Shown here one piece after another: positions 53,101 through 61,752 of a stretch of 64,000 nucleotides of DNA (position 1 is its first letter; each line of letters starts with the position of its first letter). Both the position numbers and the translations under genes were made by a program. The notes beneath the pieces are model-generated. The model saw nothing but the letters and a program-made list of their open reading frames with translations. It made no database searches and was not told the origin of the DNA. This stretch comes from SIG622 sp045600125 (GTDB taxonomy: Bacteria; Bacillota; Clostridia; Oscillospirales; CAG-382). Where the stretch lies: assembly GCA_045600125.1 (NCBI GenBank), contig JAZRXH010000101.1:4391-68390 (forward strand), in the 5' to 3' direction.

Positions 53101-56100
53101 TGCGGTCTTTCCGCAACTTATATCAGCATCGGCGGCGACGGTTCTCTTTCTGCCACGGGCGGTGCCGGTGCTCCCGGTATCGGGCAATCCGGCTACTCGC
53201 TTTCCAGCTTCCACATCGTCAGCGGTACGGTGGAAGCCATCGGCGGCGCAGGCGCTCCCGGTATCGGCTCCACCACCGCCCTAAACAGCACCTTTATCAC
53301 CGGCGGTAATGTAACCGCCATCGGCGGCACGGACGCTCCCGGCATCGGCGGAAACGAAAGCTTCTCCACCTTGTTCATCACGAATTCCGTTGTAACGGCA
53401 ATCGGAACCGGCAGTGCCAACGGTATCGGCGTCGGTCCGAACGCCGCAGAATGGGGAACAATCAACAGCAAGGTCATCATCACCGACGACCGCTGTTCGG
53501 TAAAGGCAGTCCCCGGCACCGACCTATTCGAGCCGATCGTCTGCAGCGTCACCAATGACGAGCAAGAGCCATGCTCGCCCTATGTCGTGAATAATCCCCT
53601 GGGAGAAACGGTCTTCGTTGACGACGAGGATTACGGTATTACATCCCACGGCGATGAAACGTGTCTGTACCTGTATCTCCCTGAAGGATCGCATACGTTC
53701 AGCACCGCAAACGCTCAGTACTTCGGACCTTTTCTCGTGATCGGTGATATGCTCGATTCCATCAGCTACGATGAAGCGACTGCCATCCTGGATATCGGTA
53801 CCACCGAAGAGGTAACCGTCCGAAACGCCGATCGCTCAGTGCCCACCGACAGTCGTATCCTTATCAGCGCAGACAGAGCTGATGTGACCCTCGGCGGCGT
53901 CAACATCGAAACGACGAACGACGAAGCGATCCGGATCACCGGTCTTTTCCCTGCCGTAATACTCAGAGAAAACTCGGTCAACCGGGTAAAAAATACCGGC
54001 GGCACTCCGGCGATTCTGTGGGATCCCCTGACCGACAACCCGGACAGCTCGCTCAGTTTCCTCGGCAGCGGTGAGCTGTTTGCGGAAAATACCGGTTTTG
54101 CCTCCGCCATCGGCTACAGAGAACACCGGATATGCGGCGACTTGAATATCCTTTCCGGAAGGATCACGGCAATCTCGAAAGAACGCTCTGCCATCGGCAG
54201 TGACGGCACCTCCAAGCTCAACCGTATCGTCCTCGGAAGCAGAGATTACACCGGGCTTTATCTCACAACCGACGGCGGAACAAACTGTCCGGACATCGGC
54301 GGCGGGTACAGCAGCGATTACAGCAATACGAGTATCGTCATTGCAGGCGGTACCATTTCCGCCTGCTCCGATAAGTATTCCCTCGGCAGAAGCGGCACCC
54401 ATTCCATAAAAAGCACCGGAGAACTCCTGTCGATCGCCCCGAACGCCACGGTAAAGCTCGCCGAAACAAATGCCCCCTTCAAAAATGCCGGAGACGCTCC
54501 GGTATTCCTCTGCATAATCGAAAATCCCGACGGAGACGAGCTTGCCGTTGACGGTGAGTCCATCCCCTCCTCGCACTTTGAGGAGCCGAGAGTCTACGTT
54601 TATCTCACGCAGGGCGAGCACACCCTTACGAGGACTAAAGACGGCGCAAGCGAAGACGAGCCCATCACTGTCCTTCCCGTGTGCGGTGACTTTGACGTAA
54701 CCGGCGGCACTTACGGTGTCGATTACGAATACGTCGACTATGCGCTGAACATTCTTTCCGGCGCTCCCCTCTCCGTTTCGATGCGGGACGGCGTATCCCA
54801 GACCTCCGACATCATCACGACAGCGCCCGGTGTCAGTGCCAATCTGACTCTCTGCGGCATAAAGATCGAGGCGCCCAACTTTTATTCCGCTATTTCTCTT
54901 GCAGAAGGCTGTGACGCAAGCATCACGCTGTCCGGAACGACCAGCATAAACTATCTTTCTGCAAAGACCGAAAAAGCGGCAATCCAGAAAAACGGCGTCG
55001 GCGGAACACTGACCATCGACGGAAAGGGAACGCTTTATGCGGTTTGTTACGGCGGCGGCGCCTGCATCGGTTCGGAACGCGGCAGAGACACCGGAAACAT
55101 AGAAATTCTCGAAGGCGGCTATATCCTGACTGCTTCGGACGGGGCTGCCGCCATCGGCAGCGGCGACGGCGGAAACGCCGAAAACATCACGATCAGCGGC
55201 GGCAATATCGAATTCAGAACCTCTATGTCGTGCGCATCGGGCATCGGCAGCGGCAACGGCGGAAACGCCGAAAACATCCGTATTCTCGGCGGCGTCCTCA
55301 CGCTTGATCTCCCCGACGGCAGGCAGGGAATTACAGGATACGCCATCGGCTGCGGAAACACAAGCGTCGGAAGCACGTCCGGAATCTACGTTGCGCCTAC
55401 GGCTTCTCTGAAGTGCGACAGCTTCGGATGCCCCCCGAGAGCCGAGGACGACAGCATCTGTTCCCTTGCGATCATCGAAAATCCCGACGGAGCGCCGATT
55501 ACCATAAACGGCGTCCTTCTCCCCTTTACCTCTCACAACGATGAAAAGAGGGTATATCTCTATCTCCATTTCGGCAAAAACGAAATTCTTCTGGGCGACG
55601 AGCTCACCGTGATCGACGTTCCTTACTATGCCGGTGACTTCAGGGTGACCGGCGGCGTCCCCGGAGTCGATTACGTCTATGATATGGAAGAGCACGTCCT
55701 TACGATAAAGGGCTCCCGTCATTTCACGATTGCCAATATCGATCCCGCAAAGCCCACCACCGACAGAATTGAGGTGGAAAAGGGAACCGGCGTTCAGGCG
55801 TCGGTCACCCTTGCCGGCGTCAACATCAATATGCGCAGCGCAGCGGAAAACGGCGGCAATACTTCGGGCGGCGGCAATACTTCGGGCAACGGTCATACTT
55901 CGGGCGGCGGAAGAACACCGGGAGGCAGCGGCTCACAGGGTGGAAATACGCAGAACTCCGAAGAAATCGCAAGGATTCTGAGTCTTTGTCCCTTCGACGC
56001 CGAAGCAGGCGAAGGCGGAAGCCTCCACATCACCCTTGCAAACGGAACCACCAATATTCTGAACGCAGGCTCTGCCGGTGTTCCCGCCATGAAGAAGGAG

Positions 56101-57015
56101 GACGGCGGTTCTCTCACCATCGGCGGTACCGGAAAGATCGAGCTTATATCCGGTGAGAATACACCGACGCTGGGCAGCCCCGACAAGGGCACTGCAAACA
56201 TCACCATAAACGGCGGAGAATGCGTCTTCCGTTATTTTGTGAGTCCCTACGGAAGCGCCGACGGAAAGACCGTATCTGCGACCTTTGCCTACGGCATCGG
56301 AGGCGCTCACGGACTGCAGAACGTAGAATTCTCCGGCGGAACGATCTTTTTCATCACGCCAAGCTCCATCCGTCAAAGAGCAGCTCTCGGTGCAAACGAC
56401 CCGGAAAGCGTCGGAAACGTTGTTATGAAAAACTGCCGCATCACGTCCGACGGCATTTATTACAGCGATCCCCACATCATCGGCGCCTCTTCCGAGCCGG
56501 GAAGCTTTACAATCTACCCCACCGTTTCCTTCTATATCTCCGGCAACGAAGTCGGAGTCGATCTGTACTCTCCCTCCGGTGTGCCGGTAACAAGAGCAGA
56601 CTACGATAATTATGAAAAATATCCCGTGTGGGTGGACGGAGTCCTCCTCCCCTTCCGGACTCACACAGACTGGGACTATTCTCTTTATCTTTACCCCGGC
56701 GATGCGGAGGTCACCATCAGTGCGGTCGCCATCGATTACACACCGATGCTGAACGGCGACATGCTGACGCTCGACGTGACGCCGACTCCCTTCTCCGACT
56801 ACTGCGTAGGCCGTGTGCCGATCGTTGCCGTATACGGGCAGGACGGTGCTCTTCTTGACATGCAGATCGGCGAGGCATACACAGACGAACGGCGGGTCGA
56901 CAGCTTCAATTTGAACGTGCAGGATGCCGCTGAGGTGAAGATCATGCTCGTCGAATCGCTATTGACCGTGAGTCCTCTTTGCCCCGCCGAGGTTTGGATA
57001 AAACCGGCTCCGTGA
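50197..57015 (+). CDS. Giant secreted protein with six repeated beta-helix modules
   Basis: A 2,272-residue exported protein. The signal peptide ends near TAGAEE (about residue 40). Six modules of about 310-410 residues follow. Each has beta-helix rungs with short GGS-I-A-GG-AAGIGGG units and closes with a conserved segment (IENPDG..I.VDG..LP..SH....VYLYL..GEH). Closing segments lie near 51285, 52378, 53617, 54549, 55505 and 56632. Two modules add GYTGDYMCSVCGE / GYTGDLLCEYCGE cysteine motifs. A Gly/Asn/Ser/Thr linker lies near 55855-55920. No SLH, LPxTG or membrane anchor is seen, so it may be released or bound by the divergent SLH protein. The start ATG follows GAAGGGAG. Probably a surface glycan-binding protein; the Cthe_2159-like carbohydrate-binding fold is a guess. 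Confidence 0.8.
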   Translation: MTKTDEYNFKRRFPKRLARAAGMLSVFMVITSASYTAGAEEYVARYGNFKVTSESELTREELYLSDGVLHVATNMPITVSNFSSTGSAYETIRIDGYPSADITLDGLRITAINGPAIYIPDGNRSNLRITLAEGTESVLKGSTGFAGIEADGVNCSVTIGGSGSLTAQGGKEGAGIGSGSGFRSGSISIEGGSITATGGTFAAGIGGGDTPYELEDIYEYSYGVTDETVYAGNILISGGSVNAQGGKYGAGIGGGYNGSALRIGITGGFVEATGGVDAAGIGGGRWGNALNMSITGGTVTATSGGNGAAGIGKGRGSCVTAMNCIIAPEASFLAESTSLSPKNTAYVDVYPLRIANPSLLPITVDGEELPLTHHGHENAVYVYLTGEDHSVTIGEVETVFFFDEERMAFADHVHVPVGKYEGRHPATCTESGYTGDYMCSVCGEMVIGATIPALGHDYQTTIYDFDEEHETGRIEYVCRNGCGEDYTVEGRIGLFGDILVMCENADENLTGISGADEDLTYILRIDTDKRVYLTNADGVTGYIDASVVIAKDVDADIVLAGLNISPLTSRNAITIEDNSSGNVTISTCRGTKNMLVHDIRKNGASGSLTFAGEGELYINAFDNAIGAANDNLCCPITVKSGFISIESSWGAMGAGYNVIFPDENAYVSFEGGAIRFVDSTSVNAEYLYCGIDATIYIERYDGLELTNYEGTRLYSLEIGNPDEADVYVDGRKMPYNVFPYKKSLMVYLTPENHVVKVGSRTALYRFDEDFHRFYCDHKPESQRTGVCEPTCTVIGYTGDLLCEYCGEILERGTYIDASGHDYEVISHEVTNVRFIGQFGTVKIKCKVCGDEQEFGTFFHNFGDYVVELPVELGRDEVNGVYFDSKNNSYVFNCYISGIGDGYIGIHNFYPDVPSSTGIVIRSAKYVFLSGVNTAASTTAAMTIDGRYPMTQVIMENGAANTFRGCDGCCGLSATYISIGGDGSLSATGGAGAPGIGQSGYSLSSFHIVSGTVEAIGGAGAPGIGSTTALNSTFITGGNVTAIGGTDAPGIGGNESFSTLFITNSVVTAIGTGSANGIGVGPNAAEWGTINSKVIITDDRCSVKAVPGTDLFEPIVCSVTNDEQEPCSPYVVNNPLGETVFVDDEDYGITSHGDETCLYLYLPEGSHTFSTANAQYFGPFLVIGDMLDSISYDEATAILDIGTTEEVTVRNADRSVPTDSRILISADRADVTLGGVNIETTNDEAIRITGLFPAVILRENSVNRVKNTGGTPAILWDPLTDNPDSSLSFLGSGELFAENTGFASAIGYREHRICGDLNILSGRITAISKERSAIGSDGTSKLNRIVLGSRDYTGLYLTTDGGTNCPDIGGGYSSDYSNTSIVIAGGTISACSDKYSLGRSGTHSIKSTGELLSIAPNATVKLAETNAPFKNAGDAPVFLCIIENPDGDELAVDGESIPSSHFEEPRVYVYLTQGEHTLTRTKDGASEDEPITVLPVCGDFDVTGGTYGVDYEYVDYALNILSGAPLSVSMRDGVSQTSDIITTAPGVSANLTLCGIKIEAPNFYSAISLAEGCDASITLSGTTSINYLSAKTEKAAIQKNGVGGTLTIDGKGTLYAVCYGGGACIGSERGRDTGNIEILEGGYILTASDGAAAIGSGDGGNAENITISGGNIEFRTSMSCASGIGSGNGGNAENIRILGGVLTLDLPDGRQGITGYAIGCGNTSVGSTSGIYVAPTASLKCDSFGCPPRAEDDSICSLAIIENPDGAPITINGVLLPFTSHNDEKRVYLYLHFGKNEILLGDELTVIDVPYYAGDFRVTGGVPGVDYVYDMEEHVLTIKGSRHFTIANIDPAKPTTDRIEVEKGTGVQASVTLAGVNINMRSAAENGGNTSGGGNTSGNGHTSGGGRTPGGSGSQGGNTQNSEEIARILSLCPFDAEAGEGGSLHITLANGTTNILNAGSAGVPAMKKEDGGSLTIGGTGKIELISGENTPTLGSPDKGTANITINGGECVFRYFVSPYGSADGKTVSATFAYGIGGAHGLQNVEFSGGTIFFITPSSIRQRAALGANDPESVGNVVMKNCRITSDGIYYSDPHIIGASSEPGSFTIYPTVSFYISGNEVGVDLYSPSGVPVTRADYDNYEKYPVWVDGVLLPFRTHTDWDYSLYLYPGDAEVTISAVAIDYTPMLNGDMLTLDVTPTPFSDYCVGRVPIVAVYGQDGALLDMQIGEAYTDERRVDSFNLNVQDAAEVKIMLVESLLTVSPLCPAEVWIKPAP

Positions 57016-57075
57016 TCCGTTGATACAGCATAATTCACTATAAAATAACACCGTGATTTGCGGCAAAACAAAATT

Positions 57076-57111
57076 GACCTGACAGTCGTTTACTGACTGT
57101 CAGGTCTTTTT
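57076..57111 (+). terminator. Intrinsic terminator of the modular beta-helix gene
   Basis: The 11-base perfect stem GACCTGACAGT / ACTGTCAGGTC is followed by TTTTTAT. The minus strand has a shorter T-run, so it may also serve the convergent gene. Confidence 0.92.
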
Positions 57112-57212
57112 ATGAGGCTCTGTCTCTTTTTTGGTCTGTCTCCTTTGGGTATTCTTTCGGGAAAAGGAATCTCCGACAACGCTTTTGATACCGGCTCTCC
57201 GGCTGTTCCCTT

Positions 57213-58445
57213 TTATTGCAAAAACTCCTTCGGGTCGATGGCGGCAAGGCGTATGTGCTTGCGATTGACGGTGTAGGAAAGAAGGAGCTTCCCCTCCTCC
57301 CCTGCCTCGGTGTACTCGACAAAGGGATAGAAGCAGCTTGTCTTCATGTGCGCCCGCAATACGGGGCGGCTCTTTGCAAGGTCGTTTCTGTCCACGTAAA
57401 GAACGCCGAGGTGTTCCCGGTCGGTGGGGGCATGGAATAGATAGAGTTTTCCCCGATAAAGGATGAAGTCCGAGCGGGACTGGCAGTCGGCGACGAGCAC
57501 CGGCTTTGCCCATTCCTTCTTCTCGAGGTCGAAACAGGTGAGGAAGCCGTATTTTTCCGTGTCATGCTGGCGGACGAAATAGTAGACTCTGTCCTCAAGG
57601 ACGTAGACGGCATTTTCCCATTTTGATCTATTCGGGAAGTCCGGCTGAGAAACATATTCCCAGGTCACAAGATCCCGGCTTTTGATGATGCAGTTGAAAT
57701 CGCCGCTGTAGGTGCCGGAATAGAACCATTTTTCGCCGTTTTCGATGCGGCAGGATACCTTCTGCATGATGCCGATATCGCTGTAGGTGGTCTTCATGCC
57801 GACGCTGCACGCCGCAAGGGCACTCTTGATACCGGAGGTGCTGAAGTCGTTGACTGCCTCTCCGCACCGGAAGCGGTTGACCTGCACGTCGCCAAGGCGG
57901 TTTTCCGAAATGCTGTATTTCCGGTAAAGGCGATAGTAGGTGCCGGAGACGTTTGCCGTCCAGAGGATGAAGATCGTATCCTCGTCAAACGGCATGAGGA
58001 TGGTGTCGTACACCTGCACGACCTTGCCGTCATAACAAGAGTCACCCACCGCCTGGATATCAAAGAAGGTCTTGTTTTTCGGGTCGTCCTCCGGGCAGAA
58101 CGCAAAACGGGCGATATGGCTGTTCGGGTCCTCGGCACTGCCGGTATTGCTTGCGTAGTAGGTCATATAGATCCTGCCCTTCCGGCAGACAAAGGTGGAA
58201 ACGTGCACCATCAGGTCCGTTTTTTCGGCTTTGCCGCAAGCTGCCTCGTATTCGCCCTTTTCAAAGTCGACGATGAAGCCATCCTCCACGGCGCAAGAAA
58301 ACTTCTCGCCAAGGCGCAGAGCCGACGGCTCCTCCGTTTCTTCAATGACGGCGGCTGCCTCCGATATTTCGCTGTCCGGGATGAACTCCGGAACGGCGCC
58401 GAAGGGAGAGTCGGGGGTGAAGATCGTTGTTTTCTTTTCTTCCAT
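57213..58445 (-). CDS. Glycosidase/sialidase-like beta-propeller protein
   Basis: A 410-residue cytoplasmic protein with a repeated blade pattern: GRIYMTYYASNTG near residue 90, EDTIFILWTANVSGTYYRLYRKYS near 155-178, EKWFYSGTYSGDFNCIIKSRDLVTWEYVS near 235-263, DRVYYFVRQHD near 280 and GKLYLFHAPTD near 330. This resembles GH43/GH32/sialidase propellers, but I cannot point to a full catalytic triad. The ATG at 58443-58445 follows GGAAGGA. It lies downstream of, and in the same direction as, the AraC regulator, so it probably belongs to the same sugar-use locus. It could be a lectin-like or inactive propeller. Confidence 0.6.
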   Translation of the reverse strand: MEEKKTTIFTPDSPFGAVPEFIPDSEISEAAAVIEETEEPSALRLGEKFSCAVEDGFIVDFEKGEYEAACGKAEKTDLMVHVSTFVCRKGRIYMTYYASNTGSAEDPNSHIARFAFCPEDDPKNKTFFDIQAVGDSCYDGKVVQVYDTILMPFDEDTIFILWTANVSGTYYRLYRKYSISENRLGDVQVNRFRCGEAVNDFSTSGIKSALAACSVGMKTTYSDIGIMQKVSCRIENGEKWFYSGTYSGDFNCIIKSRDLVTWEYVSQPDFPNRSKWENAVYVLEDRVYYFVRQHDTEKYGFLTCFDLEKKEWAKPVLVADCQSRSDFILYRGKLYLFHAPTDREHLGVLYVDRNDLAKSRPVLRAHMKTSCFYPFVEYTEAGEEGKLLLSYTVNRKHIRLAAIDPKEFLQ

Positions 58446-58612
58446 GTCTGTATTCCTTCCCGAATACTGTCGTATTCTTTCACGCTTCATTTTTCCGTTT
58501 CTTTTAGCAAAACAAGTCGAAAACAGCAAGAAATGAACAATTTTGCAACCTATCGTGATAAAGACACAAGAGACGTTTCTGTGCTATACTGAGAAAAAAG
58601 GAGAAGGTTCCG

Positions 58613-59512
58613 TCATGTTTCTTTCCCGGTAGGCGAATGACGGAAGCGGTTTTTATACGCCTTTGAAAAAGCGTGGATCGAGGAATAGTGCAGGAGCTCT
58701 GCCACCTCGGTCACCGATTTCGTTTTAAGGAGAAGCTCGGCACTGTCCATCCGCATTTCGGTAAAGAAGCTCTTGAGGCTCTTCCCGGTCTTTTCCGAGA
58801 ACAGATGCGAAAGATAGGAGTAGCTGTAGCCCGTCGCCTGCGGGAGCTTCGAAAGGGCGTTTATGTCGTACAGATTGTTTTTAAGGCAGCTCGTTATATA
58901 GAACACAAGTGCGTCACCGCCGCTTGCGGTATGACTCCGGCTCGTCTCCTTGGGTGAATCAAATGCAAGAAGTGTCGAGGACAGGATATAGCCAAGAGTC
59001 GAGGCGATCATGTGCTGCGAAAGTCCCGGATAGGGAGAAGAAGCGTCGGCGTCGTACAGCACGTTCAGAAGCGACAGAAACGCCGGCTGGAGATTCATCG
59101 AGTCGCCTATCACAAAGGGACTGTCGGGCGGCGATTTCGCCTTCACGCTTTCGGAAAGACCGTACAGCGGGCTTCCCTTGGGAATCCTATAACCGAGGCA
59201 ATAAAAGCGAAGCGGTGAACTCTGCGAGGAATAAAGCTGGTGGGTATCCCCTGCGTGGCAGAGGTGGAACTGCCCGGCACAGAGAGGCGTGCTATTTCCG
59301 TTTACCGTCACCGAGCCCTCGCCGCCGCTGACGTAGGTGATCTCGTCGCAGATCTGCGTGTGGAGCGGTGCGGTACTGCCCGACGCTTTGAAGCGTACGT
59401 CGGCAAACTGATAGAGGTCTATGCCGCCGTAAGAAACGGGATCCTGCAGCAGCGACAGCGAAAACGCCGAAAGGTAATACGCCTGCTGTGCCGGGGTCAG
59501 GGTCTTGTCCAA
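58613..59512 (-). CDS. AraC family transcriptional regulator of the sugar locus
   Basis: A 299-residue regulator with a cupin sensor half (about residues 40-130; PLHTQICDEITYVSGGEGSVTV, FHLCHAGDTHQLYSS) and a C-terminal AraC double helix-turn-helix (about 215-295; YSYSYLSHLFSEKTGKSLKSF, SSIHAFSKAYKNRFRHSP). I choose the TTG at 59510-59512 because GGAGGTGATCC, a full anti-SD match, precedes it by 7 bases; the longer frame upstream lacks such a site. It is divergent from the dehydrogenase/isomerase genes, the usual setting of an activator that senses the pathway's sugar. Confidence 0.9.
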   Translation of the reverse strand: MDKTLTPAQQAYYLSAFSLSLLQDPVSYGGIDLYQFADVRFKASGSTAPLHTQICDEITYVSGGEGSVTVNGNSTPLCAGQFHLCHAGDTHQLYSSQSSPLRFYCLGYRIPKGSPLYGLSESVKAKSPPDSPFVIGDSMNLQPAFLSLLNVLYDADASSPYPGLSQHMIASTLGYILSSTLLAFDSPKETSRSHTASGGDALVFYITSCLKNNLYDINALSKLPQATGYSYSYLSHLFSEKTGKSLKSFFTEMRMDSAELLLKTKSVTEVAELLHYSSIHAFSKAYKNRFRHSPTGKET

Positions 59513-59587
59513 AGGATCACCTCCATCATTCGATAAAACGATAAATAACAATTTTCCGAAACGATTATTATTACGCCTGCGGAACAA

Positions 59588-59675
59588 CTCGAAAACGCCG
59601 ACGCAAGGCGTCAAGCTTGCGTTTTTGAGTCGTAAAGATGCAAGGCTTTAGAGCTTCCTCGCAAAATAGCCTTGC
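59588..59675. promoter_or_regulatory. Structured divergent intergenic region with nested inverted repeats
   Basis: Three overlapping inverted repeats are present: CTCGAAAACGC/GCGTTTTTGAG, ACGCAAG/CTTGCGT (both within 59588-59629) and GCAAGGCT/AGCCTTGC (59640-59647 and 59668-59675). The last half-site overlaps the probable -35 of the dehydrogenase operon. These are good candidate binding sites for the divergent AraC protein or another regulator. Confidence 0.5.
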
Positions 59676-59698
59676 ACTCATTCAGCAGACATTATAAT
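59670..59698 (+). promoter_or_regulatory. Probable promoter of the dehydrogenase-isomerase operon
   Basis: TATAAT at 59693-59698; the base-exact 17-spaced -35 (CCTTGC) is poor and TTGCAC has a 15-base spacer. A weak -35 is common at activator-dependent promoters. Confidence 0.6.
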
Positions 59699-59773
59699 AC
59701 ACCGGACGCAAAAAATCAAGGTCATACAGCGGATTTATCCTTTTTAGTTATAGAAAGCAAGGAGGAACAAACC

Positions 59774-60835
59774 ATGAAAAAAAGAATCGGCATCATCGGC
59801 TTCGGATGGATTGCACGGGACGTACATCTTCCGAACTACAGAACCATTCCCGACGAGTGCGAGATCACGGCGGTCTGCGACATAAAGGAAACGGCACGGC
59901 AGAACGCCAAGGATAAGACGGGACTTCCTGACGAATGCATCTTCGAGGACTACAAGGCGCTGTGTGACAGCGGACTCTGCGATGCGGTGGATATCTGTAC
60001 CCCGAATTATCTCCACTGCGAGATCGCAAAATACGCCCTTTCGAAAGGCCTCGGCGTCAGCATCGAAAAGCCGGTGGGAATGAACCGGCAGGAGGTCATG
60101 GAGGTAGACGCCCTCGCAAAAGAGAAGAATCTCCCGGTATTCGTCTGCTTCACCTGGCGGCACAGAGCGACCCTCCGCTTCCTTAAGGATCTTGCGGACA
60201 AGGGCGAGGTAGGCGAGCTCTGCCACATTTACATCCGATGCATCAAGGACAGCGGTCTCTGGAAGGGACGCAGACTTGAATGGAGATTCCAGAAGGAAAA
60301 GAGCGGAACCGGCGTACTCTGCGACCTTGGCTCTCACATGATCGACCTCCTCGGCTGGTTCGGCGTTCCGCCGGTAGGCCTCAGCGCCAACTACGGAACG
60401 GTGGTAAAGCAGCGCCAGCTGGAGGACAGCGACGAATGGGGCGAGGTGACCACCGACGACTGGTCGAACATCATCTTTGACCTGAAGGACGGCGTCAGCG
60501 CCAACATCACGCTTTCCCGTGCCTGCGCTACCATCTCGGGTCTTGTGCAGGTCGAGATTTACGGTAAAAACGGCAGACTCGTCTTCAACGAAGCGGAAAG
60601 AAAGATCGTCACAAAGCAGCTCACGGGCGAGAAGGAAGAAAAACTCGAGGTTCCTGCCGAATACGGCAATCCCGACGTAATAGCACAGTGCAAATCCTTT
60701 ATCGGCCTTCTTTCCGGCAAGACCGACGTTTACACCTCCACCCTGAAGGAGGGGCTGGAAGCGCAGCGGATTATCGACGCCGCCGAGATATCCGGACGGG
60801 AAAAGCGCTACGTTTATATGTCGGAAGTACAGTAA
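59774..60835 (+). CDS. Gfo/Idh/MocA family oxidoreductase
   Basis: A 353-residue NAD(P)-dependent dehydrogenase of sugars or inositols. The Rossmann motif GIIGFGWIARDVHLPNY is at residues 5-21, with VDICTPNYLH and the catalytic EKPVG motif near residues 76-103; the Lys is the usual catalytic base region. A later GSHMIDLLGWFG (near 185) supplies the His typically bound to substrate. The ATG at 59774 follows AAGGAGG. First gene of a three-gene operon with a second oxidoreductase and a sugar isomerase. The substrate is unknown; an inositol or a rare hexose is plausible. Confidence 0.92.
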   Translation: MKKRIGIIGFGWIARDVHLPNYRTIPDECEITAVCDIKETARQNAKDKTGLPDECIFEDYKALCDSGLCDAVDICTPNYLHCEIAKYALSKGLGVSIEKPVGMNRQEVMEVDALAKEKNLPVFVCFTWRHRATLRFLKDLADKGEVGELCHIYIRCIKDSGLWKGRRLEWRFQKEKSGTGVLCDLGSHMIDLLGWFGVPPVGLSANYGTVVKQRQLEDSDEWGEVTTDDWSNIIFDLKDGVSANITLSRACATISGLVQVEIYGKNGRLVFNEAERKIVTKQLTGEKEEKLEVPAEYGNPDVIAQCKSFIGLLSGKTDVYTSTLKEGLEAQRIIDAAEISGREKRYVYMSEVQ

Positions 60836-60882
60836 GCCGTCTTCCGCCACCGTTTTGAACAAAAACTAAGGGAGAAAAAGAA

Positions 60883-61752
60883 ATGAAAAAAGTCGGTATC
60901 ATTGATAATTACATCAGCAACTGGCATGCGAACACCTATTACAAGCTCTTCGCCCAGATCGCCAAGGATCAGAACCGTGAGGAATACAAGATCACCCACG
61001 TATACACCGCATGCGACAAGAGCAAATCCACCGGCGAGACCACCGACGAGTGGTGTGCCAGAACGGGCGCCGTAAAGTGCGCCGCCATCAAGGAGGTCTG
61101 CGACAACGTGGACGTCATCATGGTGCTTGCGCCGGACAATCCCGAAATGCACGAAGAGATGGTGAAGGAGCCCTTCAAGAGCGGAAAGCCCGTCTACGTG
61201 GACAAGACCTTCGCTCCGGACTATGCGGCCGCCAAGAGGATCGTCGAATACGGAAAGGCGTGCGGAACAAAATTCTGGTCCAGCTCCGCTCTTCGCTTTG
61301 ATCCCAACTTCAAGCCGTTTCTGACCTCAAACGAAAAGGTGAACAGCCTTCTTGTGCAGGGACCGAACGTCTTTGAAATCTATTCGATCCATCTCATCGA
61401 GATCATGAACACCATCATGAAAAACGGTGCAAAGACAGTAAAGTGCCTCAATAACGACCGGAATCTGATATTTGAGATCGCATATAAGGACGGGCGGAAG
61501 TGCATTTACCATCAGGTCATCGGCTCGAACATCCCCTTCTGCGCCTTCTGCGACATAGAGGGCGAGTATAGGGAACTGCGGTGCGGCAATGACTTCTGGT
61601 ACGGCTTTGCCGAGGGGCTTATGGACTATTTCGATACAGGTGTGTCGCTTGTGGACATTGAGCGCACGGTGGAATGTATCGCCGTCCGCAGCGCTCTGAA
61701 GGCAGCTATGGCAAAAGTAGGTGAAGCGATCACCGTGGAGGGCGCCGAATGA
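60883..61752 (+). CDS. Gfo/Idh/MocA-like oxidoreductase, short
   Basis: A 289-residue relative of the Gfo/Idh/MocA family with a divergent N-terminus (GIIDNYISNWHANTYYKLF instead of the canonical glycine loop). It keeps a VIMVLAPDNPEMHEEM segment and KPVYVDKTFAPDY, the equivalent of the EKP motif with Asp for Glu. The C-terminal half is shorter than usual by about 50 residues. It may be a substrate-specific partner or an altered dehydrogenase. The ATG follows GGGAG, 48 bases after the previous gene; its stop overlaps the next start (ATGA). Confidence 0.82.
   Translation: MKKVGIIDNYISNWHANTYYKLFAQIAKDQNREEYKITHVYTACDKSKSTGETTDEWCARTGAVKCAAIKEVCDNVDVIMVLAPDNPEMHEEMVKEPFKSGKPVYVDKTFAPDYAAAKRIVEYGKACGTKFWSSSALRFDPNFKPFLTSNEKVNSLLVQGPNVFEIYSIHLIEIMNTIMKNGAKTVKCLNNDRNLIFEIAYKDGRKCIYHQVIGSNIPFCAFCDIEGEYRELRCGNDFWYGFAEGLMDYFDTGVSLVDIERTVECIAVRSALKAAMAKVGEAITVEGAE

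Noticed and set aside
53836..55896. Minus-strand frame of 686 residues inside the modular giant gene
   Set aside because: It begins with an artefact of the Gly/Asn repeat and lies wholly inside a longer gene with a signal peptide and repeated modules.
55855..55915. Possible CRISPR or minisatellite array
   Set aside because: The units are in-frame codons for a Gly/Asn/Ser/Thr linker, and there are no spacers.
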